From positions 1,178,001 to 1,242,000 of the forward strand of contig NZ_CP031305.1 of the NCBI RefSeq assembly GCF_004799645.1: a DNA stretch of 64,000 nt. The letters run 5' to 3'. A model generated the notes under the pieces. It saw only the letters and a list, made by a program, of their open reading frames with translations. It was not told the origin of the DNA and did no database searches. This stretch comes from Natronorubrum bangense. Its GTDB lineage: Archaea; Halobacteriota; Halobacteria; Halobacteriales; Natrialbaceae. The translations under genes were made by a program, and so were the position numbers. Below, piece after piece: positions 50,883 to 59,767 of this stretch. How positions within the stretch are numbered: position 1 is the first letter of the stretch; each line of letters opens with the position of its first letter.

Positions 50883-51902
50883 ATGACAGACAACACGACG
50901 ACCGACGAGCCGACCTGGGGTATCGAACTGACGCCGGAGCATCCGCCGGAGCGCATCGCCGAGCTGGCGGCACTGGCCGAAAACGAGGGCTACGACGTCG
51001 CCTTCACGAGCAGCCACTACTTCAACCGCGACCCGTTCGTGACGCTCTCGCGAATGGTCGAGGCCACCGACGAGATCAGACTCGGACCGGGCATCGTCAA
51101 CCCCTACGAGACCCACCCCGTCCGACTGGCCGCCCAGACGGCGACGATCGACGAGCTCAGCGACGGCCGCGCCGTTTTCGGCGTCGGTGCTGGCGACCGC
51201 TCTTCGCTTGCCAACCTCGGCATCGAGCGCGACAGCCCGCTGCGGCGCGTCCTCGAGACGTTCGACGTCGCTCGTGACCTCTGGGCGGGCGAGACCGTCA
51301 CCCACGAGGGGACGTTCACCGCTCGCGACGCCTCGCTCAACCTCGAGTCCTGTGAGATTCCGACCTACGTCGGCGCACAGGGCCCACACATGCTCCGGAT
51401 GAGCGCGAAACACGCCGACGGCGTTCTGATCAACGCCGCGCATCCGAAAGACCTCGAGTGGTCGGCCGGCCAACTCGAGCAGGGACTTGCGGACCGACCC
51501 GACGAGTATGGCGAGTTCGAGGCGCTCGCGTTCGCAAGCGTCAGCGTCGCTGCAGACGAAACTGAGGCGCGCGAGGCCGCCCGTCCACCCGTGGCGTTCA
51601 TCGTTGGCGGCGCAGCCGACCCCGTGTTGGCACGCCACGATATCGACCGCGAGGCCGCCAGCGACGTCAGTGCAGCCTTAGAACGGGGCGACCTGACCGA
51701 CGCCTTCGGGCACGTCACCGATGACATGATCGACGCCTTCTGTATCGCCGGCACGACCGAGACCGTCGCCGACCGGTTCGAGGCGGCACTCGAGCACGTC
51801 GACGGGATCGTCGTCGGCTCGCCACTGGGGCCGGATCTCGAGGACGCTGTCGTCCGCGCGAGCGAAGCGCTGGAACAGGCGACAGCGCGCACAGAGAAAT
51901 AA
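50883..51902 (+). CDS. F420-dependent luciferase-like oxidoreductase (methylene-H4MPT reductase-like)
   Basis: 339 residues from ATG 50883. A TIM-barrel LLM protein: WGIELTPEHPPERIAELAAL, AFTSSHYFNRDPFVTLSRMV, LGPGIVNPYETHPVRLAAQT and FGVGAGDRSSLANLGIERDS match F420-dependent Mer-type reductases. Haloarchaeal annotations often call this gene mer, but Halobacteria lack methanopterin in the methanogen sense, so the native substrate may be a folate-type C1 carrier or another compound. It follows cofE by 20 bases, supporting F420 use. Confidence 0.85.
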   Translation: MTDNTTTDEPTWGIELTPEHPPERIAELAALAENEGYDVAFTSSHYFNRDPFVTLSRMVEATDEIRLGPGIVNPYETHPVRLAAQTATIDELSDGRAVFGVGAGDRSSLANLGIERDSPLRRVLETFDVARDLWAGETVTHEGTFTARDASLNLESCEIPTYVGAQGPHMLRMSAKHADGVLINAAHPKDLEWSAGQLEQGLADRPDEYGEFEALAFASVSVAADETEAREAARPPVAFIVGGAADPVLARHDIDREAASDVSAALERGDLTDAFGHVTDDMIDAFCIAGTTETVADRFEAALEHVDGIVVGSPLGPDLEDAVVRASEALEQATARTEK

Positions 51903-51922
51903 CACTCCGCTGGAAAGTCGAG

Positions 51923-52123
51923 TTAACTCGAGCTCGAGGAAAAGAGGCTACCGATCGCACCGAGAGTCAGCAGGCCGAAGACGCCGAGCGTGAAGGCGAC
52001 TAGAATCGTGCCGATCAGGACGAGCAGCGGCGCAAGCCCCTCACCCATCGCGACATCGGCGAAATACTCGTTCATCTCGATGATGTTATCCACGATCACG
52101 TTCATTGGTGTGACGGTATCCAT
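51923..52123 (-). CDS. small single-helix membrane protein
   Basis: 66 residues (ATG 52123; ATG 52105 also possible) with one long hydrophobic helix, LAPLLVLIGTILVAFTLGVF and GLLTLGAIGSLF, ending in a run of serines. Not recognised; haloarchaeal genomes carry many such short membrane proteins. It is convergent with the LLM gene. No motif suggests a function. Confidence 0.6.
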   Translation of the reverse strand: MDTVTPMNVIVDNIIEMNEYFADVAMGEGLAPLLVLIGTILVAFTLGVFGLLTLGAIGSLFSSSSS

Positions 52124-52303
52124 GTGCGGGGGTTGTCACCGATGCTACTTGGCGATGCCGGTCCAGCGTCGTCGCGAGATGGAACCGAGGGAACTGACCG
52201 GGCACTGATCGCATAGTTTGTCGTGCGAGCGGGCATGTGGTCGATGACGACGGTCGCTACAGCGACCAACACAGCCCACGCGGTCGGAGCGACTATACGC
52301 TCG

Positions 52304-52552
52304 ATGCTCGTAGATGCCACCGTGACCGACGACGCGACACTCTCGGAATTCGGTTCACCCACGGAGTCCGACGATCCCGTCGAACAGGCATCAGCCTCGA
52401 GTGGGGACGACGCGGATGCTCCGGACGGAGCCGACAGCGGGCTCTCGACGTACGCGTGGGGAACGTATCGTTGTCAGCAGTGTGACGCCGAAACGGAGCG
52501 CGTCTGGCGTGCAGACGGACAGCTCGTCTGTCCAACCTGCAAGCGCTGGTAA
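52304..52552 (+). CDS. small protein with C-terminal zinc ribbon
   Basis: 82 residues from ATG 52304. An acidic, probably disordered N-terminal half is followed by a compact ribbon: YRCQQCDAETERVWRADGQL then VCPTCKRW, with two CxxC pairs. This is the common haloarchaeal C-terminal zinc-ribbon domain of unknown function (I believe DUF7573, from memory). The cold-shock gene follows 93 bases later. An upstream start at 52223 is possible but its sequence is not protein-like. Confidence 0.65.
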   Translation: MLVDATVTDDATLSEFGSPTESDDPVEQASASSGDDADAPDGADSGLSTYAWGTYRCQQCDAETERVWRADGQLVCPTCKRW

Positions 52553-52645
52553 GTACGTTTCAACGATCCAAACGGGAACTCGCGCTTGCCCATCGACAAA
52601 TACCCCCGAAGGTTTATATCTCAGTCAGGGGTTTGTACACATGCA

Positions 52646-52840
52646 ATGGCGAAAGGTACGGTCGACTTCTTCAACGACACTGGCGGCTATGGCTTCATCG
52701 AAACTGACGACGCAGACGACGACGTGTTCTTCCACATGGAAGACGTCGGCGGTCCTGACCTCGAGGAGGGGCAGGAAGTCGAGTTCGACATCGAGCAGGC
52801 CGACAAGGGCCCGCGTGCGACGAACGTCACACGCCTATAA
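52646..52840 (+). CDS. cspA: cold-shock protein, CspA family
   Basis: 64 residues from ATG 52646 (MAKGTVDFFNDTGGYGFIET). RNP motifs are GYGFIET (RNP1) and DDVFFHMED (RNP2), and the chain ends in ADKGPRATNVTRL. It is a nucleic-acid chaperone binding single-stranded RNA/DNA. The TATA-like tttatatc (52613-52620) lies about 27 bases before the region of ATG 52646, giving a nearly leaderless mRNA. The symbol is a family name; other paralogues probably exist in the genome. Confidence 0.94.
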   Translation: MAKGTVDFFNDTGGYGFIETDDADDDVFFHMEDVGGPDLEEGQEVEFDIEQADKGPRATNVTRL

Positions 52841-52988
52841 AACGGTCCAGTCGTAGTGGTATCGTTCTCTGACTGCTACTCGAACAGCGACGGGTACGTG
52901 GTTCGACACAAAACATATGTTCGGAAGTCGCTTTTGACGTACGCATGAGAGGTTCGATCGGGTCCTCGCGTCGATATGTGTTCGAGCC

Positions 52989-53963
52989 ATGACCGATGCC
53001 AATCCGCCGCCCGAAAGCGAGAGCAGGCCACCAACTGAGACAGTTACCGTCTCACAGGTTGCCGATCTCTGTGCCGAAATCGAAACCAACGTCGCCGACG
53101 TCATCGTCGGCCACGACGACGCGATCGAACACGTCGTCACCGCCATGCTCGCCCGGGGCCACGTCCTGCTCGAGGACGTTCCCGGCGTCGGCAAGACGAT
53201 GCTCGCCCGGTCGATTGCGACGTCCGTCGACTGCCCGTTCAGTCGCGTCCAGTTCACCCCCGATCTCCTTCCGGCCGACGTCACCGGGGTGAACGTCTTT
53301 AATCAGAAGACACGAGAGTTCGAGTTCCAGTCCGGGCCCATCTTCGCCAACGTCGTGCTGGGTGACGAGATCAACCGCGCACCGCCGAAAACGCAGTCGG
53401 CGCTGCTCGAGGCCATGGAAGAACAACAGGTGACTGTCGACGGAGACACCCGTGAGCTGCCCGATCCGTTTACCGTCATCGCGACCCAGAACACCACTGA
53501 ACCCAACCGAACCTACGACCTCCCGTTTGCCGAACTCGACCGCTTTATGAAGAAACTCGAGCTCGGCTACCCCAATCCCGAGGAGGAAGCCGAGTTGCTT
53601 GGTCGGACAGTCGGTCACCACCCCATCGACTCACTCGAGCCGGTAACCGACCGCGAGACGCTCGTGGCCGCTCGCGAGACCGTTGCTAACGTGCGAGTCG
53701 AGACGCCGGTTCGGGAGTACGCCACCCGACTGGTCGGCGACACCCGCGAACACGCCCACATCGGCGTCAGTCCCCGAGGGACGATCGCACTCCTACGTGC
53801 AGCCCAGGCTCGAGCCGTCGTCAACGGCCGCGAGTACGTCCTCCCCGACGACGTCCAGACCGAAGCCCCCGTTGTCCTTCCACATCGCATCAAGACGGCC
53901 GGCCGCGACCGCGACGGAGCCACACTCGTCGAAGACGCACTCGAGCGCGTCCCCGTGGAGTAA
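52989..53963 (+). CDS. MoxR-family AAA ATPase
   Basis: 324 residues. Walker A is EDVPGVGKTMLARS, Walker B is NVVLGDEINRAPPKTQSALLEAM in pieces, and sensor 1 is FTVIATQNTTE. MoxR ATPases act as chaperones assembling metal centres or activating partner proteins. It is the first of a three-gene cluster MoxR-DUF58-transglutaminase, a common arrangement. It is separated by 2 bases from the DUF58 gene. The first 30 residues are Pro/Glu/Thr-rich linker. Confidence 0.93.
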   Translation: MTDANPPPESESRPPTETVTVSQVADLCAEIETNVADVIVGHDDAIEHVVTAMLARGHVLLEDVPGVGKTMLARSIATSVDCPFSRVQFTPDLLPADVTGVNVFNQKTREFEFQSGPIFANVVLGDEINRAPPKTQSALLEAMEEQQVTVDGDTRELPDPFTVIATQNTTEPNRTYDLPFAELDRFMKKLELGYPNPEEEAELLGRTVGHHPIDSLEPVTDRETLVAARETVANVRVETPVREYATRLVGDTREHAHIGVSPRGTIALLRAAQARAVVNGREYVLPDDVQTEAPVVLPHRIKTAGRDRDGATLVEDALERVPVE

Positions 53964-53965
53964 CC

Positions 53966-55057
53966 ATGCGACTGACCATCCGCGGCTGGGCTGTCGTCGT
54001 CGTCGTGCTCGCTTCAGTTGTGATGGCCTGGCAGTATGGCCCACGGGCGCTGAACGCCGTCGTCACGCCACTGCTGGTCGTGCTGGTCGCCGGGCTGGTC
54101 GTGACTGCCCGGGCAGACCGTCCCGAGATCAGCCGTCCGCCGGTCGATGACGGATTCGTTGGCGACCAGCGAACGGTCGACCTCGAGATCGAAACCAACG
54201 CGACCGTCGCAGCGACCATCCACGAACCCGTCGACGATGGGCTCTCGATCGATAGAACCGACGCGGACACCGCGGACGACAGCAGCGACGCGGGTCGGAG
54301 CCTCGTCCTCGAGACGATCCTCGAGGGCGACGATCGGTTCAGCTACGAGATTCGGCTCACCGACCGCGGCGAAAGGCAGACCGGCCCGCTCACGATCACT
54401 ATCAGCGACGTGTTTGGCCTGGTTGAGCGTCGGTTCAGCGACGAGCAGCGGACGTCGGTGCTCGTCTATCCACGCGTCCACGAGCTGGCTGGCGCTGCCG
54501 GAACCGATTTCCAGACGCTCGTCGAAACGACCGATAGACGGGCACGAGACGAGTTCGATCATCTGCGGGAGTACCGGCGTGGAGACGCGCTGAGTGACGT
54601 CAACTGGAAAGCCGCCGCCAAACGACCCGACGGCGACCTCGTCGTCACGGAGTACGCCAGAGACGAGAACGTCGGCTCCGCACTGATTGCCGCCGACTGC
54701 CCACCCGGCTGGGCTAACGAACTGGCAACGGCCGTCGCAAGCGTCACGACGCACTTGCTCGAGGGCGGCGTCAACGTCGGCCTGAACGTGCCAGACGGCG
54801 ACTACGAACCGGACTCGGGAGCAGCCCACTACCGCGAACTCCTCGCCCAACTCGCCACGCTCGAGGCTGGCGAACTCGAGGAGCGACAGCGCCAGCAGGC
54901 AGACGTGCTGGTCCAAGCCGACGCCGACGGGACGCGGGTCGTGGTGAATGGGCGCGTCCTCCCGTTCGATCAGCTGACAGAACGAGACGGAACGGGATGG
55001 AACGAGCCCGCCGATCACGAACGGGACAGCGGGAGCGAGTCGGGGGTGGCCACATGA
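53966..55057 (+). CDS. DUF58 (von Willebrand-like) membrane protein
   Basis: 363 residues. Two membrane helices at the start (RLTIRGWAVVVVVLASVVMA and LNAVVTPLLVVLVAGLVVTA) precede a beta-sandwich and the DUF58 signature EFDHLREYRRGDALSDVNWK then AAAKRPDGDLVVTEY. DUF58 proteins work together with MoxR and a transglutaminase in cell-surface assembly. It lies between those two genes and overlaps the following start by 4 bases (ATGA at 55054-55057). The last 40 residues are polar tail. Confidence 0.92.
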   Translation: MRLTIRGWAVVVVVLASVVMAWQYGPRALNAVVTPLLVVLVAGLVVTARADRPEISRPPVDDGFVGDQRTVDLEIETNATVAATIHEPVDDGLSIDRTDADTADDSSDAGRSLVLETILEGDDRFSYEIRLTDRGERQTGPLTITISDVFGLVERRFSDEQRTSVLVYPRVHELAGAAGTDFQTLVETTDRRARDEFDHLREYRRGDALSDVNWKAAAKRPDGDLVVTEYARDENVGSALIAADCPPGWANELATAVASVTTHLLEGGVNVGLNVPDGDYEPDSGAAHYRELLAQLATLEAGELEERQRQQADVLVQADADGTRVVVNGRVLPFDQLTERDGTGWNEPADHERDSGSESGVAT

Positions 55058-57339
55058 GTACCGACTCACGCTCACACACCGGCGATCGAACGGCTCGTCT
55101 CGATCTCGAAGAGCCGATCGGTTCCACCCTGTTTCGACTGCTCGCGTGTGGGAGTATTCTGGTTCTGACGGCGTCGTACGTCCACGTCCTCCACGAGGTA
55201 ACTCAGGTCGTCGGCGGGACACAGGCGCTGTTCGCCCTCGTCGGCGCAATGCTCGTGGCGGCGACAGCCCTCGCGTGGCTAATCCGGCCCCGGACGGCGA
55301 CGGTCGGTGCAGTCGCTGCCGGAATCATCGGCTTTGCCTACTATCTCGAGCGCAGCGGCGTCGGTATCGGTATCGTCCGCACGGCAAGTGACACAGTGCT
55401 CTCCGATACAGCCGCGCTCGCGGCTGGGCTTCCGCTGCTCCGGATGGTCGAAGCAGGGATCTGGTCACTCGCGTTCGTCCCCGCACCCGTCTTCCTCTCG
55501 TGGTATCTCGCTGTTCGGGGCCGGTACGCGCTCAGTGTGCTTCCTGGCGGCTTCGCGCTCATCTTCCTCGTGTTGACCGGCGACGCGGGGACGATCGTTA
55601 CCCTGGTCGGCACGCTCGCTGCTGTCGGGGCCATCGCCTTCGGCGAACTCGAGCGGCGAGGCGGCTCGATCGCGCAGGCGGACTTGCTCGCCGTTCTCTT
55701 TGCGCTGATCGTCGTCCTCTCGCTGTCAGTGACGTTCGTTCCCGACGGCTCCGGGACGACAGAACAGTTCGCCGGGAGCGATCCAGGCACGCTCGAGGGA
55801 ACGATGGACTTCGCCTCCGATCAGTCCCAGATCGGCGGTCCGGTCGAGCTTTCGCCAGAAGTGCGGTTTACCGTCGAAGCTGAACAGGCATCCTACTGGC
55901 GAACGGGTGTGTACGATCGATACACCGGCGACGGCTGGATTCGAACCGGTGAGAACAGGGCGTACGACGATCAACTGCCGGAACCGCCCGGGCAGTACGA
56001 ACGCGTCTCACAGGTCGTTACCGCCGAAACCACGCTCGGTGTGATGCCGACGGCACCCCAGCCACTCGCCATCGACGGCGATCTCGCCCAGCACGCCGAA
56101 CTCTCTCGACACGGACAGGTCCACCCCGAATCCCCAATCCTCGAGGGCGATCAGTACGCCGTCGAGAGTGCGATCGTCGACCCCGAGCCGGAACAGCTCC
56201 GGGCGGCGGGAACGGACTATCCCGAGCCGATCATCGACGGCTTCGACTACCTGCAGACGCCCGAAGGGACCTCGAGTGAGTTCGAGGCCGAGACCGCATC
56301 GATCACCGCCGACGCCGAGACGCCGTACGACAAGGCAGTTGCCATCGAACACCATCTCCGGTCGTCGAAAGGCTACTCGCTCGACGTCGAGCGCCCCGAC
56401 GGCAACGTCGCTGAGGCGTTCTTGTTCGAGATGGACGAGGGCTACTGTGTCTACTTCGCGACGACGATGGTCCAGATGCTGCGGACCGAGGATATTCCGG
56501 CTCGGTACGTCACTGGCTACACGAGCGGCCAGCAGGTCGCTGATGACGAACACGTCGTTCGCGGAACGGACGCCCACGCCTGGGTCGAGGTCTACTTCCC
56601 CGATCACGGCTGGGTTGCCTTCGAGCCAACACCCGGCGACTCTCGCGATGCAGTCCACAGTGACCGCGTCGAACAGGCCCGCGAGGACGGCGACGAAAGC
56701 GTCGACACCGAAACGAGCGCCGACGACCCCGTCTCTGACACCGAACCCGACGAGATCGAACAGCCCGACGCCGACAACGGGATCGAAGAACCAGCGGACG
56801 GCCAGCCCGACTCCACCGACGAAAACGAAACGGTGACAGACGACCGCGAGTCGGGAGACACCGAGTCCGAGGCAGACTCCAACGCGAGTGTCGACGACGA
56901 TGACGAGCTGTGGAACAGCCTGCTATCACTGGTGACCGTCTCGCGTGAAACAGCTACAATCGTGCTACTCACGCTTGTCGGGCTGGTCGCCGGCGCCCAT
57001 CGAACCGGGGCAAGCGCCACTGCCCGCCGGGAACTCGGCCTCTACTGGCAACGCCCTCGAGACGACCCCAACCAGGATGCAGAGCGGGCCTACCAGCGCC
57101 TCGAGCAGCTGTTCGCCCGCGAGTATCGGCCACGAGAGCGGTCGGAGTCGGCCCGACAGTATCTGGATGCCCTCGCGGCGGACGAGCACTCGATCGATCC
57201 ACGGGCAAAAACAGTTCTCGAACGGTATGAACAGGCCGTATACGGCGGCGGCGTCAGTCAGGCAGTCGCCGACGAATCGGTAGCGATCGTCGACGATCTC
57301 ACTCGAGCGCGGCTCCCAGCGCTCGGCAGACGGCGCTGA
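55054..57339 (+). CDS. TgpA-type membrane transglutaminase-like protein
   Basis: 761 residues from ATG 55054. About eight N-terminal helices (to residue 255) precede an extracytoplasmic transglutaminase domain with catalytic Cys in FEMDEGYCVYFATTMVQML, His in VRGTDAHAWVEVYFPDHGW and the following acid in VAFEPTPGD. A long Asp/Glu/Ser/Thr-rich linker leads to one more helix (TATIVLLTLVGLVAGAH) and a cytosolic DUF4129-like tail. This is the last member of the MoxR-DUF58-TgpA cluster, probably used in modifying surface proteins. Overlap with DUF58 gene suggests coupling. Confidence 0.9.
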   Translation: MSTDSRSHTGDRTARLDLEEPIGSTLFRLLACGSILVLTASYVHVLHEVTQVVGGTQALFALVGAMLVAATALAWLIRPRTATVGAVAAGIIGFAYYLERSGVGIGIVRTASDTVLSDTAALAAGLPLLRMVEAGIWSLAFVPAPVFLSWYLAVRGRYALSVLPGGFALIFLVLTGDAGTIVTLVGTLAAVGAIAFGELERRGGSIAQADLLAVLFALIVVLSLSVTFVPDGSGTTEQFAGSDPGTLEGTMDFASDQSQIGGPVELSPEVRFTVEAEQASYWRTGVYDRYTGDGWIRTGENRAYDDQLPEPPGQYERVSQVVTAETTLGVMPTAPQPLAIDGDLAQHAELSRHGQVHPESPILEGDQYAVESAIVDPEPEQLRAAGTDYPEPIIDGFDYLQTPEGTSSEFEAETASITADAETPYDKAVAIEHHLRSSKGYSLDVERPDGNVAEAFLFEMDEGYCVYFATTMVQMLRTEDIPARYVTGYTSGQQVADDEHVVRGTDAHAWVEVYFPDHGWVAFEPTPGDSRDAVHSDRVEQAREDGDESVDTETSADDPVSDTEPDEIEQPDADNGIEEPADGQPDSTDENETVTDDRESGDTESEADSNASVDDDDELWNSLLSLVTVSRETATIVLLTLVGLVAGAHRTGASATARRELGLYWQRPRDDPNQDAERAYQRLEQLFAREYRPRERSESARQYLDALAADEHSIDPRAKTVLERYEQAVYGGGVSQAVADESVAIVDDLTRARLPALGRRR

Positions 57340-57426
57340 TAATTCATCACACGCTCAAAAAGAATCACGCGACGGGATGCGGGTCCCGATAGTGTTTAAT
57401 ATGGCCGTTTCGTACCATCGACCGTA

Positions 57427-57720
57427 ATGTCGGAAGTCTGCTCGACGTGCGGGCTGCCCGAGGAACTTTGCGTCTGCGAAGACGTGGCCAAGGGACAACA
57501 GCAACTCAATATCCGCATTGACGAGCGCAGATACGGAAAAGAGGTAACGATCGTCGAAGGATTCGATCCGAAGGATGTCGACTTAGACAGTCTCTCGTCG
57601 GATCTCAAGTCCAAATTCGCTTGTGGTGGGACTGTCGAAGACGACCACATCGAACTCCAGGGGAACCATACCGGCCGCATCGAGGATTTCCTTCGGGACC
57701 GCGGCTTCAACGTCGCCTGA
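57427..57720 (+). CDS. translation initiation factor aIF1 (SUI1 family)
   Basis: 97 residues. An N-terminal zinc-knuckle-like segment [16 protein letters not shown] is followed by the SUI1 fold: [20 protein letters not shown] and [20 protein letters not shown] then LRDRGFNVA. It helps select the initiation codon on the 30S subunit. TATA-like tttaatat (57394-57401) is 29 bases before the ATG, so the mRNA is leaderless. The four N-terminal Cys are a common archaeal feature. Confidence 0.93.
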   Translation: MSEVCSTCGLPEELCVCEDVAKGQQQLNIRIDERRYGKEVTIVEGFDPKDVDLDSLSSDLKSKFACGGTVEDDHIELQGNHTGRIEDFLRDRGFNVA

Positions 57721-57837
57721 TGCCCGCGATGGTCTGAGACGACTTCCGAACCCCACGGCCGTCTCGCGTACCGCCTCTTCACTAACTGCGTTTTTTACAC
57801 GACACGGACGTCCAGACAACCAGTAGCGACAGCCTGG

Positions 57838-58212
57838 TCAAAAGGGAGATTCAGCGTTCGCGGATTCGTCAGTGTCATCGGCGTCGTCTGACTCGCTGAC
57901 GAGTCCGAACTTCAGACCATACTTATCCAGCCCGCCCTCCATGCTCTCGACACGGGCGTCCGCAGTACCCTCGTAGGAGCTGATGAGTCGGGCTGCCTGA
58001 ATACTCGATTGGCCGTGTGGGCAGACGGTCACGATGTGGTCTTCGCCTTCGAGTTCTTCGATCCGCCTCGAGAGTTCGTGAAACGGAACGTTTTCGCTGT
58101 CAGGAATGCGGCTGTGTGCAAAGCTCCGCGCATCACGAATATCGACGATGCACACGTCGGCATCGTCCTCGAGAAGGTCGTGGACTTCATTGGGAGAGAT
58201 TTCGCCGTCCAT
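57838..58212 (-). CDS. single-domain rhodanese
   Basis: 124 residues from ATG 58212 (MDGEISPNEVHDLLEDDADV). Rhodanese fold: VCIVDIRDARSFAHSRIPDS, then the active-site loop VTVCPHGQSSIQAARL with the sulfur-carrying Cys. The acidic tail (SESDDADDTDESANAESPF) is disordered. It may carry persulfide sulfur for tRNA thiolation or cofactor synthesis. The frame could extend to 58248, but the extension is Arg-rich and looks spurious. Confidence 0.88.
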   Translation of the reverse strand: MDGEISPNEVHDLLEDDADVCIVDIRDARSFAHSRIPDSENVPFHELSRRIEELEGEDHIVTVCPHGQSSIQAARLISSYEGTADARVESMEGGLDKYGLKFGLVSESDDADDTDESANAESPF

Positions 58213-58403
58213 CACATCCGGCTTGGGACGCCTGCAGAATAAGGCCACGGGTCAACTCCGACGCACAACTCCCCTCGCAGGCTGCCCGGAGCGCCACTCG
58301 AGGACCTACTTCCGTCGAAGGAGTTCCGAGAAACCATCTAAAACACTGACAGTCCAGTGGGTCGTCTATCCCGGTTATCTACGTTGGCGTCATTTGGTAC
58401 CAT

Positions 58404-58649
58404 ATGAACAGAGAATTACTGACCTTCGAGGCCCTGTTCGTCGGCCAACTCATCGGTTCGATCATCCTCGTCGTCGGGCTGTTTCTCGGTGGTCTGACGA
58501 CACTGACAGCCGTCGGCGGCGCGATCATCCTGTGTTGTATCGTAGGGCTGGCAGTCATGGCAACGTTCGACGAGACGCATGATCGAACGGTCGAGACACC
58601 CGGCGGCAGTGGTCGACTCCGCTCGCTCCTGAGTCGCAGTTCGAAGTAA
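58404..58649 (+). CDS. small two-helix membrane protein
   Basis: 81 residues: ALFVGQLIGSIILVVGLFLG and TTLTAVGGAIILCCIVGLAV form two helices, and a polar tail (GGSGRLRSLLSRSSK) follows. Not recognised. It is convergent with the Nudix gene, with 24 bases between them. The region before it (58250-58403) includes a TATA-like patch. Function unknown. Confidence 0.6.
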   Translation: MNRELLTFEALFVGQLIGSIILVVGLFLGGLTTLTAVGGAIILCCIVGLAVMATFDETHDRTVETPGGSGRLRSLLSRSSK

Positions 58650-58673
58650 CCAGCAGCCCGAACTGACGCCAAC

Positions 58674-59246
58674 TCAGATCAATCCGTCTTCTTTCGCCAA
58701 CAGCAACGAGGTCAGTGTCGAGTCGTTCGCCGGCTGCTCGCGTGCACGCTCGAGCGCCGACTCGATCGGCACCGTCGCCACCTCGAGAAACTCGTTGTTG
58801 TCGAGTTCGCGCTCGCCAGGTACGAGTCCCTCGGCGTAGACGACTCCCCGATCGTGACGAAGTACACCGGTTGCGACCGCGTACTCCTGCAAGAGCGCAG
58901 TGCTCGATGGCTTGAAACCAGTCTCTTCCTCGAGCTCGCGGGCTGCGGCGTGCGTGTAGGATTCTCCATCTTCGACGATTCCGGCTGGAAGTTCGAGATG
59001 CGTTTCCCGGATCGTCGGCCGATACTGCTCGACGAACAGCAGGTGATCTCCATCAGTTCCGTCGACGGACTCGAGAACGTCGGCGCTGATTCGGGCAACC
59101 ACAACCACTGCCGGCGGCAGGTCCGCCCAGTAGTACCGTTTCTCGGTGCCGTCAGGTTGCTCGAGCAAGTCGTACCCACCGTCGTACCACGGCGTCTCGT
59201 ACTCGGTGACTTCCTCGTGGAGGTCCCACTCGTCAGGTGTCGTCAT
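58674..59246 (-). CDS. Nudix hydrolase, ADP-ribose pyrophosphatase-like
   Basis: 190 residues from ATG 59246 (59252 also possible). The Nudix box is GIVEDGESYTHAAARELEEE then TGF, preceded by HLELPAG as in ADP-ribose pyrophosphatases. The N-terminal part holds a WADLPPAVVVVARISADVLE strand pair. It probably cleaves ADP-ribose or another nucleoside diphosphate sugar. There is no conserved gene context to fix the substrate. Spacing from the DUF5809 gene is 65 bases. Confidence 0.9.
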   Translation of the reverse strand: MTTPDEWDLHEEVTEYETPWYDGGYDLLEQPDGTEKRYYWADLPPAVVVVARISADVLESVDGTDGDHLLFVEQYRPTIRETHLELPAGIVEDGESYTHAAARELEEETGFKPSSTALLQEYAVATGVLRHDRGVVYAEGLVPGERELDNNEFLEVATVPIESALERAREQPANDSTLTSLLLAKEDGLI

Positions 59247-59311
59247 TACCACGGAGTGTTGGTCTCAAGGCCGTAATAGATGCCGTTTCGTCGGTTCCGA
59301 TGACTGTGTGA

Positions 59312-59722
59312 TCAGACCCGCTCTCGATACAGCCGGCCAAACGCCTGCCGTCGAAGCGTCGCAACCGCTGCATCCTCTTCGTTCTGGAACGTGGCGGCAA
59401 CGGCCTCGTCGCCAGGACCGGCATGCCAGACGACACGGTCGACGTTCTCGTGGCCAACGACCGTGACGTCGCCGTCATACGAGTCCTGCCAATCGTCGAA
59501 CGCCTCGCGACTCCCGACGTTGACCTCGAGCAGGCTTGCAAACAGTGCATCCCGTGCTGTCTCGACGACGTCGCCCGTGACACGGTCATCGTACTCCTCG
59601 CGGTCGAACTCCATGGCCTTTGCAACCTCGCGAACGACGGTCTGTGCCGCCGGCCCGATATCTTCGTAGTACTCACGCGCTTCCTCGATCGACGCGGGCG
59701 AAACCGTCCCGACAGTGTGCAT
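59312..59722 (-). CDS. DUF5809-type haloarchaeal protein
   Basis: 136 residues from ATG 59722 (MHTVGTVSPASIEEAREYYE). An all-alpha plus beta protein with REVAKAMEFDREEYDDRVTG, ARDALFASLLEVNVGSREAF and HAGPGDEAVAATFQNEEDAA. It is paired with the zinc-finger DUF5810 protein upstream on the same strand with about 45 bases between, as is usual in Halobacteria. No catalytic motif. The role is unknown; the two domain numbers are given from memory of the family. Confidence 0.75.
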   Translation of the reverse strand: MHTVGTVSPASIEEAREYYEDIGPAAQTVVREVAKAMEFDREEYDDRVTGDVVETARDALFASLLEVNVGSREAFDDWQDSYDGDVTVVGHENVDRVVWHAGPGDEAVAATFQNEEDAAVATLRRQAFGRLYRERV

Positions 59723-59767
59723 ACCTCGACGTGCTTGGGGCATCAAGTTACCAGTTACGCGTTTGGC

